Source: Imbricaverruca yamaguchii
Taxonomy: Eukaryota > Arthropoda > Thecostraca > Neoverrucidae
DNA length: 64,000 bases
Reading direction: 5' to 3'
Assembly (NCBI GenBank): GCA_034440575.1
Contig: JAOTOL010001473.1
Coordinates: 17,501 to 81,500 of the forward strand
Made by a program: the position numbers and the translations under genes. How positions within the stretch are numbered: the stretch's first letter is position 1; each line of letters starts with the position of its first letter. Below the pieces are notes generated by a model, which ran no database searches, was not told the DNA's origin, and saw only the letters and a program-made list of their open reading frames with translations. This document shows, one piece after another, positions 45,111 to 56,300 of this stretch.

Positions 45111-47059
45111 GCTACTTCTTTGATAAATTCATAGTTTCTTTTGAACTTGTCCTAATGCCAATATAATTTGGTGCTGGATCCATAATTCCAGCCCTGTCCA
45201 CATCTTGCAGCATGTTAAGGCTCCTCCCCTGTTGGGATATTCAGCATCACATAATTCAGTCTCAAATAGGGTTGGATACAGGAATTTACACTGTGTGTGG
45301 CTGAGCTGCGGGCTGGTGGAGGCTAAAGATGTGATGGGGTGGCACTAGCTTGCCTTCCTAGGAAGCAGGGACCAAAGAGGAGGGGTGCACTCCGACCTCC
45401 CGGATGGGTGGCACTTCAACAGTAGGGGATGGAAAGGAGGCCAGAGGGGTAGCATTCCAGCAGATGAGGTGGCATTCCCCTTTGGGCATGGTGGGTGGCC
45501 CATTCGGCCTCCTTAGACCTAATACTGTCTCTCTCCTGCAATATCTAGTTCAACCTCATTCAGCTCTGAATCTTCCCTCTCCCAGCAAAGCAGAACAACC
45601 TTAGAAACTATTGGCCCTACCTTGATCATGCTACCTTCATATGCTTTCCTTCGAACAGCACACACAGATCTGCCACTAATATATCACCAATGTAAATTGA
45701 GATATTCATCATCTACATTGTACTACACATCTGTGCAACGTGGGCTGAGGTGGTTTAAGGTTAACTCTGCACAAGGCACATAGAACTCACGCTGCACTGT
45801 ATGCACGTGTATGCCAAATGCAAGGCTATGAAAACAATTGAATGGAAGCAAAATTCAGCGCAGCGATGTTTTGCGCTTTCGTGACAAATTATAGTGCCAC
45901 AGGACACAATGCACACTTCACAATTTTTATATATCATTTATTCTGGAATCTGGATGTAAGCTGGGAGGCTATTATACTGGAAAGGACTTAGAACAATATA
46001 AAGAATGCCATGAAAAAAATTAGTATCAAATATTTCCACTACAAGGGATAATTATGGCATTCAGGTTGTTACCTGTGACGAATGAAAAATCCAGTTAGCT
46101 ATCGACAAATGGCAATTGAAAAACCAGTGTTGGAAAAACTGATGTTTGTTGGTGTCATGGATACCAATACATTATGTACTCCAGGATTGTGACTAGACTA
46201 AATGAAATATTTTTGTACCTTGCCAGAAGGGAAGAATCGAAGAACAACATTGTTTGGTCGAGTGCTACCACTCAAAGTCCATACCTGACAACTAGCAGTT
46301 TCCGCGATCCCAGCGCGCCGACCAGTCAACGTCACCACATATCCGTGAAAGGCAGCGCAAACCGTACAGAGCATGCTCGTCGGTGTTGCGCTAAAACCCG
46401 TAAACGGCCTTGCTAAAACCGGCTACGCACAACTTGTGGCACTTCACATCTGAAAACACGCTATATTTGTGTGAATAAAGTCAATAATTAATTCAATATT
46501 TATTCAATATTTATTCAATAGTTATTCAATATTGAATCAATATTTATCAATACTTAATCTGATTATGATATATTTAGATTAATGAATATCTATTTCATGT
46601 TAATTTTTGGATACTTGTGCTGAGTACTCCCCAAGAAGTGCCAGAAATCCCTAGTTGGCAAATCTGGGGGTACTTGGTGTCGCAGGAGTAAATATTTGAA
46701 GCCTGTTTTCGCCAGTAAGTGCTTTGAATGCGCAATCGAAGGTCGTTTTGTTAAAGGGACGACTTTTTTAGACACAATGAGCCCGTTCAATGCAAGAAAA
46801 TAACTTCAAATTTCCTAAATTCCTCCCCGGAGCAAGCAAGTTCTCCGAGGCGATTACACCAAGAAACCAATGTCATCTGTGCACTTTTGCATGACTGTTG
46901 CATATTTTTTTTGTAACATGCGCCTTGAAATATAACCGCATTTTGGTTTCATCGGTGTCAGTGAAGGGTCCGTAATTCATGTTCCGAAATTTCTCCGACC
47001 CATTCCCTGTTCCCCCGCCCCATTATCAGTTGTACTTCTAGGGCTGGGGTAGCGAATCC
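45111..47059. other. Intergenic, unclassified
   Basis: No gene supported. A short ATTTATTCAAT tandem repeat lies at about 46485-46555. Confidence 0.45.
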
Positions 47060-47520
47060 GACCAGCTTTATCTAAGAGGAAAGATAAAACCGCATGTGAG
47101 CGGTTTTACAAGGACAATTTGTACTCCAGTCTAGCAGCTCTAGATACTCTTAACTCGACCCTTGCTTCAACTAAACATTCCATACATGAACTAAACAAGT
47201 GCATAAAGGAACTTTTAATATTCATAAGAATCGTTTTCAATAATTTTTGTTCAGCTTTTCCATGCAAAATAAATGGTTCTTGGTGGTGAGAATAAGGCTA
47301 TTTTAAATGGATTGTTTAACTATAATTTTTATTCAACCATCATATATTCCAAAACAATAGTCCATCCATATCCAATAGTGTGCCAGGTGTGCGTTAAGCG
47401 CCGGTTCGTGGTGTCGGGTGTGCGTTTGTGAACTTCGTTGACATCGATTAAGTATACTTTTGTTGCCATTTTCTCTACCATTGCTCATGAAGTTGGCTTA
47501 TAACCTCATCCTTCGCTAAT
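47060..47520 (+). repeat. Dispersed repeat G, copy 2
   Basis: Direct partner of 14290-14790 (see that entry), with moderate divergence. Confidence 0.8.
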
Positions 47521-50020
47521 AATTTAACCACAGCCAATTTTGGGGTCTGAGGCAGAGCTGTGTATTATGCGTCGGTGGCGAATCGTACGCAAAAACTCGG
47601 AATAGCTCAAAGGTAGACCGGGCCATGAAATGCATTTTGGGGTGCTTGGGATCTGGGACAACAACGGAAGTTAGCAATAATTCAAATTAATCGCGGGTGA
47701 ACTCGGCTCATTAATTGTGGGACCAGTCCTTCGGAAAAGTGTTTGTTGGAAGATGATCCCGGTGTGTTGTGGTCCGCCCAAGATGAGTGAGTGCGATTCA
47801 TCCTGAGCTCGGCCAGGAGAAATGTTATTGGTGTATTCACATCACATCATGCCTATTTATCATAAATATTTGTTTGTGAACTTTGGGAATACATCACCCA
47901 CCTACACTCAGGCAATATCTATACACTTTGCAGATATCATGGGTATATTTTTTTGGAGTTCTCTGGCTACTGAGGGCATTTCCCACTAGGTTGCATTCCT
48001 TGGCACAATTGCACCTATTCATGACTTAGCTTGCTGACATATTGCTGTCTTAGCAGTTAGCTATATGTACATATATGTTTGTATGGTACATACAGCATGA
48101 AATGCTAACATTTATTTTTAATCCCATTAAAGCAATACTACCTGGTTATGGACAACTCATTTTTTTAGTGCAGCAAAGTTTTATTACATGGCTTAGTTTG
48201 CCAAGATGTTTAAGCATACAAAAATGCTAACATTGGTTTTCAGTCCCACTCAAACAAGGTTAATTGTCAGCAAGTGCATAGCTATTTTTTGGAATCCTTC
48301 GAAAAAATTCGTACTCCAGCTAAAAATGTTGTACTCCACTACGAAGAAAAAAAAAGAAGGCAATCCTACACTGGAAAAACACCATAATTTTCACTTAAAT
48401 GTGCACATGTTGAGTATTTTTTTGTGCTCAAATCAGAAAATGAACTTAACGTAATTATATTCTTGTTCACATATAGTATTCCCCTGCAATATCACCAATG
48501 ACCTGGTCTCCATTTGCAGCATATTTCCCAAGCATCCACACGTCAGGAGCTCTTGCATTGTAAAAAATATGGCATGTAAGGAAGACCTTCGGAAGTGGGT
48601 TTGTGCTAATTTTTCACGTACTAAAATGAACGGAGAGTTGGAAAATCCCAGTGGCGCGATTTATTCGTAGCACTTCCGTATATCAAGCCCTGAGTTTACC
48701 TGGATTTTCATCCTTCAGACTGGCCGAAAAAGCCCACAGATGAACATATGAATGATTCCTTGTACTGCGTGCGGCAGAGTGCTATTGTCATCTTATGATG
48801 TGTAAAAAATGATGAGACGTTCAAATATTTGCTTTGATCTTCGATTTATCCATCATGCTCACCAGTATTCATCCACACATTCCCCTGTATTTTCATGTGT
48901 TTTTCATCCTCCTGGAATGTGCCAGCCTTAGGATGAAATTATTCATCCCATCTTCTTGATAAACAATGTTTGCTAATATTTGCAGTATTAATGAAGTGTA
49001 TTAATGTAAGGTTAAGATAAATGAAGCCACAATGCAAATTCTATTTCTCTGTTTAGCTCTGAAGAGAACCATTTTATCAATTCTATTTTTCTTCAAAATA
49101 CATGCCTACAATTGTGACTCACACAATACTTCCAAAAACAAACCCGAGCCCTCGTGAGTCGCTGAATAGGGTCGAGGTTTGGGTATTTCTGTATTTATTA
49201 ATGTATATTTGTATGCCTGCATTTTTTGCCTGTAATCAGTGCTGATATTATTATTCTAAATTCTTTGCCTGTAGACTCAGTCATGGTATTCAACACTGTT
49301 AAGGGTTCAGCTCATGGGTCGATCCAGCCAGCCCATTGTCATTCAGCTTTGATTGTATAAGATTTAATAAATCGCCGACGCAAAATACCTGATTTGTATG
49401 GATTAGGTGCAAGCTCTAGTTGAAAACAATACTTTTTCTTCAAATAAAATGTTCCCTTTTTTTCTGAAGAGCTTAAGTATAGGATAATTTTAGTTCAAAT
49501 CAGGCTCCCTATGCTGATGATGCCCCATCACCTTGCTCCAAATCCCTCCTGCATTAGCAGACAATTACTTTCGTTTGGCCAATGTCATGATTCAGCCCTT
49601 AAGTGTGTGAGCTCAGCCTAATTTCTGGTTGTGTTACAGCTTCGCATGCCTTTTTTTAAAGATGCATGGTATGAGATTGTATTTCATGGATTCATGCATA
49701 TTCATAGATTGCTGCACTTATGTTCATGCTATATAATCCTCTGCATTGTAAGGATATACTGTGAACTTCATGTCTAGCTTCATGATACACAACTAGTCCA
49801 TTATACAATAATTTTCAGCCTCCCAGGAACATCTTCACTATAGGTCCATTAGGTTTTGTCATGATATGCATTTGTCTCAAAGCCCATTCTATATTCACCT
49901 GAGAGTGAGACTATTGATGCCTGCTGGAAAAGCAAAAGACAAAGATGAAAACATTGCAAAGATGCACTTTATTTCCATCACAACAACCACCATCTGTGTT
50001 TGTAATATGTTTATGAAAGG
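47521..50020. other. Intergenic, nothing recognised
   Basis: AT-rich, CpG-poor DNA with no supported feature. Confidence 0.45.
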
Positions 50021-50101
50021 ATGAAAGTCATCACCAAGGATGAAAACCTAAAACTTCCATTAACTGTGACTCCATGCAAAATGGTGATTTTTTTTCACTG
50101 T
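50020..50101 (+). mobile_element. Possible truncated, diverged hAT MITE end
   Basis: Contains GATGAAAACCTAAAACTTCC and CCATTAACTGTGA and ends TTTTTTCACTG, like the right end of the 280-bp MITE. No left end or target duplication was found. Confidence 0.35.
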
Positions 50102-50923
50102 CATGTGGCCACTCATTTCCTCAACAAATGTTTGCTTTTCAGTTGGCAGGCACAATGAGAAAAACCCAATATGCTATGAGTTTTGTAACAGCATAAAATA
50201 ACATTAGTGCAGTTAGTGCAGCTTAGGGTAACCATGAGACAATTTTTGCAAGCATGTTCTCTTCATAAAGCACGCAAAGGGGTTAGGTTTGATTAAGTTA
50301 GGCTAGATTAGGCTTTTATTGTAAGTTTATATCTTTTTATTTTAAGTCTTCAAATTGGTTCAGTTTAGCATAGGCTAGAGTAAGTTATTCTAGGTTTTTT
50401 TAAGTTCACAGTTGTTTTTTATTGTGAATCTTCCTTTACAAAATAATCTGCTTTCTTGCATGTAAGGTTGGGCTAGGTTAGACAGGTTATATTCATCTTT
50501 TGCTGTATTCTGAACATTGCTTTTTATGCTATGTTACTGAGCAAGAAGCCACTGCTTGTGTGATATTTTGCCTGCCAACTTAAGGGTGTGCATTTGCAGC
50601 AGAAATGAGTGATCAAATGATGTTCAGCACATTCATAAGATTATATTAAAGAAGATGTGAAGCAATCAGAAATTGTCTAAACTGTGAATTTACCAAAAAT
50701 AATGTTAAGAAAGATAATGTAATGTAATCTAATCTAATGTAATATAATCTAATGATAATGCAATCTAATCCAACCAGTGGTATAGTCTCTTAAGGTAAAC
50801 ATCAGAAAAGTTGTGTACACATTTTATTGAAATGAAGCAAACAATGGGGTTAGGTTAGGCTTTTCATTTAACACTTGCATGTCTGGCAGTCCACACCAAC
50901 TTCACATGTCATGGTCTGTCCCT

Positions 50924-51385
50924 TAAGATCTCTAGAACTATGCTAGCTAATGACAAACAGAAAATAGCTGGTGTTGGATAGCTGGTGATAGGCCCTATCA
51001 AAAGTGCTTCAGTCATTTTTTCACTTAAGTCAATATTCAGGTCACTGGGCCATCATGGGTCAAATTCGACCAGATCGGGTGGGACTCTCAGATATTGACA
51101 CATATCTCAGGACCTGTAAAAAGATAGAAACAAGTGGCGAAAACTATTTGACAGTCCTTGAAATGTGCTATCGACAATAGGTGGTGTGATTTGAGGTCAG
51201 GTCAACAGAAACTATGACCTCAGGTCAAGGTCATGAAGTAGCCTAGGGAGGGCATGCAATGTATCAATCGACACATCTTGGCAATACAAGCATGACAGTT
51301 TCAGCCTTCTAGCTCAATGCAGTGTGATATAATGCATGGAAATGTGTAGTGATCTCAGGTGACCTTGGTGAGGTCACTGAGCAAA
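50924..51385 (+). repeat. Dispersed repeat F, copy 2
   Basis: Direct partner of 11750-12120 with about 150 bp of extra internal sequence (ATTCGACCAGATCGGGTGGG region). Rich in AGGTCA hexamers. Confidence 0.8.
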
Positions 51386-52321
51386 AATGTCAGTGATGTG
51401 ACCACTGATTTCTGGTACAACTGCCTACTTTTCAGTTGGGAGGAAAAATAACACCAAGACAGGGGCTTGAAGTTGGGTAATATAACATAAAAAGTATGCT
51501 TCAACATATATAAAAAAGTAGCACAACCTAGCTTAACCTGACATCATGTTGCATGTAAAAAACACATTCTTGTTTTGAAAATGGAAAATTTCCAAACATT
51601 TACCCACCCACCCCATAAAAATGTCATCATCAATGGAGTCTGCGTTACACATTGTGTGTGTTGTAAGTGGTGTAATTCAGTTAGTGAATATGGTGTTTAT
51701 TTATTTTGGAAGTGAAAACTTATCAAGATAAATTATCTTGATAAGTTTTCACTTCCATATCTTAGCATATCAAGTTAAGATAAGGCACTTAACTTAACTT
51801 AGTTTATCCTTAACTTATCAAGAGTAGTTCACCTATAACCTATGGATATTGAATCCACAAAAGTCTACTGATGTTGGATTGCCGAAAGCCCACTTATGTT
51901 GGGCTGCCTAAAACCTCATGTTTGATCATGTAAAATAAGCATGTCACCAAAGAAGTCCACATAAGTTACATGATTTAGAATATTGAATATCTTAGTCATA
52001 TCAGATTTCAAATAGAACTGATAGAGGCATAAGTTTCTAAGTAAGCTCCAACAAGTCCACTCATGCATTTGTCTCCGATTTGTGTTCAGGTTCTTCTATA
52101 TAATGAGCACTGGAAAGCAAATTGTGGACATTTCTTGCTGTGTTTTTTTTCTGGAAAGTTTTCTAATAAAAATTAGCTCGGTATAAGTTAGCCTAGCATG
52201 CTTTTGAAGAAAAAATAAATCCAAAATGAATAAGACAACTCTAGGCTAGGCTAGGTTAGGCTATGTTCAGTTAGTAATTTTTAACCCTCCCCATCTTTCC
52301 CATCATATCCTTACACCATGT
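51386..52321. other. Intergenic, unclassified apart from a palindrome
   Basis: AT-rich, with the 49-bp perfect palindrome at 51708-51756 and loose GGCTAGG tracts near 52240. No gene supported. Confidence 0.45.
51708..51756. repeat. 49-bp perfect palindrome
   Basis: Two 24-nt arms (51708-51731 and 51733-51756) are exact reverse complements around a single central A. The left arm starts GGAAGTGAAAACTTATC. Confidence 0.97.
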
Positions 52322-53105
52322 CCCTGGGGGGGGAAGGGTTGATGGGACCCCATCTAATCTCCAACTAAAGGTCACACAAAAACGAAAGAAGTATCATCAG
52401 AAAGCCCTCAACGAGTAGGGCCAGAACCCACCCCAGAAAAAATGTCTTCCAAAAGTGTTATCACTAGGGTGTCTAGGTTTTCACTACTTACATCATGTTT
52501 TTGGCTCCGGGAAGTTAATTTTTGGGGATTTGAGAAGAAGAACAAATTTAATCGGAAAATGAAGGAGAAATCGGTCAGGGCCCTAAAATATTTGCCCACC
52601 CAAATTATTTTAGTCTTAAAAATTGTGTTCAATTTTCTTTAATATTTCCTTTCTAATATTTCCTTTCTAATTTTCTTCTAACAGACTGAAAAACGTTGTT
52701 CGAACTCAACATGCTCTCATAAAAATGCTTACTTTAGCCAGAATCATTTATTTACTATACTGAGCAAATATGCAAAACTAATATTTAATCCAAAACGGAA
52801 AACAATTCAATTCCTCTGGTGCTTTTTGTTTCATCCCTAAAGATCAGCAAACATGGAAAGTTTCATTAAAATATCATCTGTTAAAGTGTGATGACTGGTT
52901 GAACTTTTATGGAGGTGACTTCACTTGACCCTGACTACTTGTTGACCCTAGATGACCTGACACTAGATATTGACGCAACATGCCAAATTGATGTGGGTAA
53001 AGTTGTACCAAATTTCGGAGCGCTACCGCGTGCCGTTTTTTTCACTATCTCCAGAAAACCTTTTGGGGGGTTAACACACCCCTCCCGAGACGGTGCGAGT
53101 AGAGG
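52322..53105 (+). mobile_element. TIR repeat E, copy 2
   Basis: The best defined E copy. The left end is a G-run (CCCTGGGGGGGG) and the right end GGGGGGTTAACACACCCCTC then CCGAGACGG. The right end in reverse (GTCTCGGGAGGGG) matches the left end of copy 3, suggesting terminal inverted repeats. It ends about 250 bp before NSF exon 1. No conserved ORF. Confidence 0.6.
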
Positions 53106-53354
53106 TTTAAGGATTTTTATATTTCTTATTGATGCAAAAGAGAGTAGGCCAAGTTAGATTGACTGACCAACTTTTTAAAATAACATAATTATAGGGATCC
53201 TGGGAAATGTGCAAGTGATCATAGAACAAAGAATACCCTCCCACAGATCCCAATCTCAAGCATTTACAAATTATTAGAACTTATCAGTTCATATGATTGT
53301 CACCCCACATTTATGTCTTTGTTGCATGCATTAATACATTTATTTTTCTTTCAG

Positions 53355-56300
53355 TTGTGTTCCTGACGTGGACACCATGTCTCGGATGAAGGCTGGGAAA
53401 TGTCCCACAGATGACCTGTCCATCACAAACTGTGCCATCGTAAATGACAAGTCCATTGTTGAAGATCGCTTGTGAGTATGAATTGCTATTGCTGCATTGT
53501 TAAGGAGCGCCTTGGGTAAGGGTATCTCCAGCTGTAGCTTCCAAAGTTCGTTGCAGGTTGCGCATCTTCAGCATGCTCCGTTTTCTGCTATCCTGAATGC
53601 TTTCCATATCAATAGGCACTCCATATAATTATAATTTGGCCTTTGTGTCATTGGCATGCACTCCTGCTGGGGGTTTTACCACTTGCTATTTTAGTTCATC
53701 GCCTGTGGTCACTAAGTATGAAGTCTTTTGTTGTCATACATGAATTGTATTGTCTCTTCGCGTCCTAGCTGGGCGTGTGGGCGTTTTGGAAGTATGAGCC
53801 CACGGCCCGCCGTGGACCAGGGTTAAAGTATTGGTTTTTCATTAGGTGTGAAGTCGAAACGAGCATAGCAGGATGTCGAGATTTGACACGTAAGTAGTGT
53901 AATTTAAAATGCTTTTGATGTCTTTCAGACTAAGATTCGAGTTGATGGTGTAGGTGATTATAACTGGACCTTTATCATTTGTTTTGAGGTTTATAATTTA
54001 TGGAGAGCTATATTTCATAAACGAGATACTGTTATAAAGGAGACAAGAATAGTTCATATCCAGGAGCAGGATGCCGATACTTATTGAAGAAGGATGTCGA
54101 TTGAGTGTTCATAAAGTGGTAAATTCCACCATATTTCGCGAATAATTTATCACTCCCGTGGGCTTTACCCTTGGTTTATTTTGATGGGCGCAAAATGACC
54201 CTGGATGTCGACGCGCCCCTAAGCTCCAATTCACCACTTGGTTTATTTTGAATAACGCCCGAACTGCTGCCACTAGCGAGTTTCAACCTTCGGTGCCTCC
54301 AAATCAACAACCAGACTATGATTTAGAGAAAGTTTGGGTCTGGGGTTTTCTTAGGTGGGGTCGATATAAGGGAACATGAGTATTCTAGGGGTGAGGTAAC
54401 CGTCTCCCAGCCGAAAGACTGTGGTTTCGAGTGCCGCCTGTTGCTACTCTTCGCCCGCGACCAGTCGGTGTGAGAGTTTGGCGACGCTATGTGACGAAAC
54501 AGTCGACGCGTCGAAAAGCCAACGACTACCACCATCAGGTCGATATAACATTGTATAGCCATGCATAGGTGGTCATATTTCGCCACTAAAGGACGGATTG
54601 AGGTAAGGATAGAATGAGTGCATGCACGCCACTGATAACACATTTAGATATGGTTGTCATGTCTTCAGGTGTGCCAGGTCATTGTGACCCACCCGTGACC
54701 TGATTTAGGGTCTTGTTAGGTCAAGTGTGTGCATGCTTGGTATGTGTACTTTTCACGTGTTTCGTAAGTGTTTGAGTACACTTGCGATGACGGTGCTCGT
54801 CTGTTGTCATACACTTATCAGTGACCAGTATATTACCGAGCATCATCTGCATGTCATTGGATGACCTGAGTTGTTTCCAGCCTTTTGCCTCAAAATATTG
54901 CTGAACATTTCTTCTGTTCACCATTCAAGGGTAAAATGGATGCTGGAGTGGAATTAATCAATGAAAATTACTCTGGGCTGGCCCTCAACCATTGCTCTGG
55001 GATAGGGACCAAATTAATAGCAACGTTTGTTTATTTGGTGGTTCACGACTCACTTTATGCACGATCACGGCTAATGGTGCCGCCCACACTTTCGCCGGTG
55101 GGCCGTGGGATTGACAAATGTCTCGGGTGGTGGGTGTGTTGAACCCAGGATCTTGGTATCCAGAGCTCAATACCTAAACCACTTGGCCACCCTCGCTCCT
55201 CAGACAACGTAATATAGCGTTACATGTGCAGCATGAGATGTAGCGTGCCATAGCTAGGACGAGAGGTTGAGTTCTTTTTAGTTATACATGTGATACACAT
55301 GCTATTCTTTTTGGCTGTGCATGTGATTACGTAACATCGATTTACTTCCCCAAGGCGTACTTTGAGAGGCAAACATGTATCGCATGCAGCAGGTCTATAG
55401 CTTGTGGTATATCGCCAACCACCCGGAGGCCTGCCTCCCACATCAGCCAACGTCAGTGGCCGGCCATTGTCCGCCTCTTGTGGTGTATCGCCAGCCACCT
55501 GGAGGTGACCATGTCGACGGCGCCGGGAGTATCGTACGTGTTTACGGTGCTGAGACATCCCAGCGTGGACCCGGGCGTGCTGGCGTTCTCACTGCCGCAG
55601 CGAAAGTGGGCCCAGCTCTCCATCAACCAGGAGCTCATCTGCCGGCCCTACAACTTCAGCAAGAACCAGTACCTCAGCGCCATCGTGCTCGAGGCGGACT
55701 TTATGCAGAAGAAGAGGTGAGTAGCGCTGTCGGACGACGTGATGATCGATTTGCGCGGGCATCGTTACTGGTGCCACTTTTACGTGCAAACGTGCCATAT
55801 GGATAATCAGCTTGAGTTCGTTCGGTATGGACCCAGTCGTGCGACCTACTGGATTACATCCATAGTCAAAGCTTGTGTTAAGAACAATCGGAATGCCATT
55901 GTTCTTGGAGCCATTGTGATTTTCTCTGGTGTTCGTTAGAGACGATGTGCCCAGGTGAACTTCGGTGGCTATGTGCGTGATAGCGCTTCAAGTTCAATCG
56001 TGGCCCTGGATCATAGGTGTAGGAACAGGAAGGAATGGGTCATGGCCCCTACTTCGTGCAAATTTAACATTAATGCTATAGCAATCCATGGTAAGAATCA
56101 ACTTCAGGTGTTTTGGCTCTCCACTCTTCTAGACAACCTTATGGCTCTGACTTGGGTCGTAGTGATATCTCAGCACATGAAATAGCATAGGGCAAAGCGT
56201 ATTGTAGAAGCTAAGCATACTTTGATCTATGCTATAGTGATTGGCAAGTACTTGCGTTGACACAGGCGCAACACAAGCGCCAGGGCACCTCTGCGAGTCT

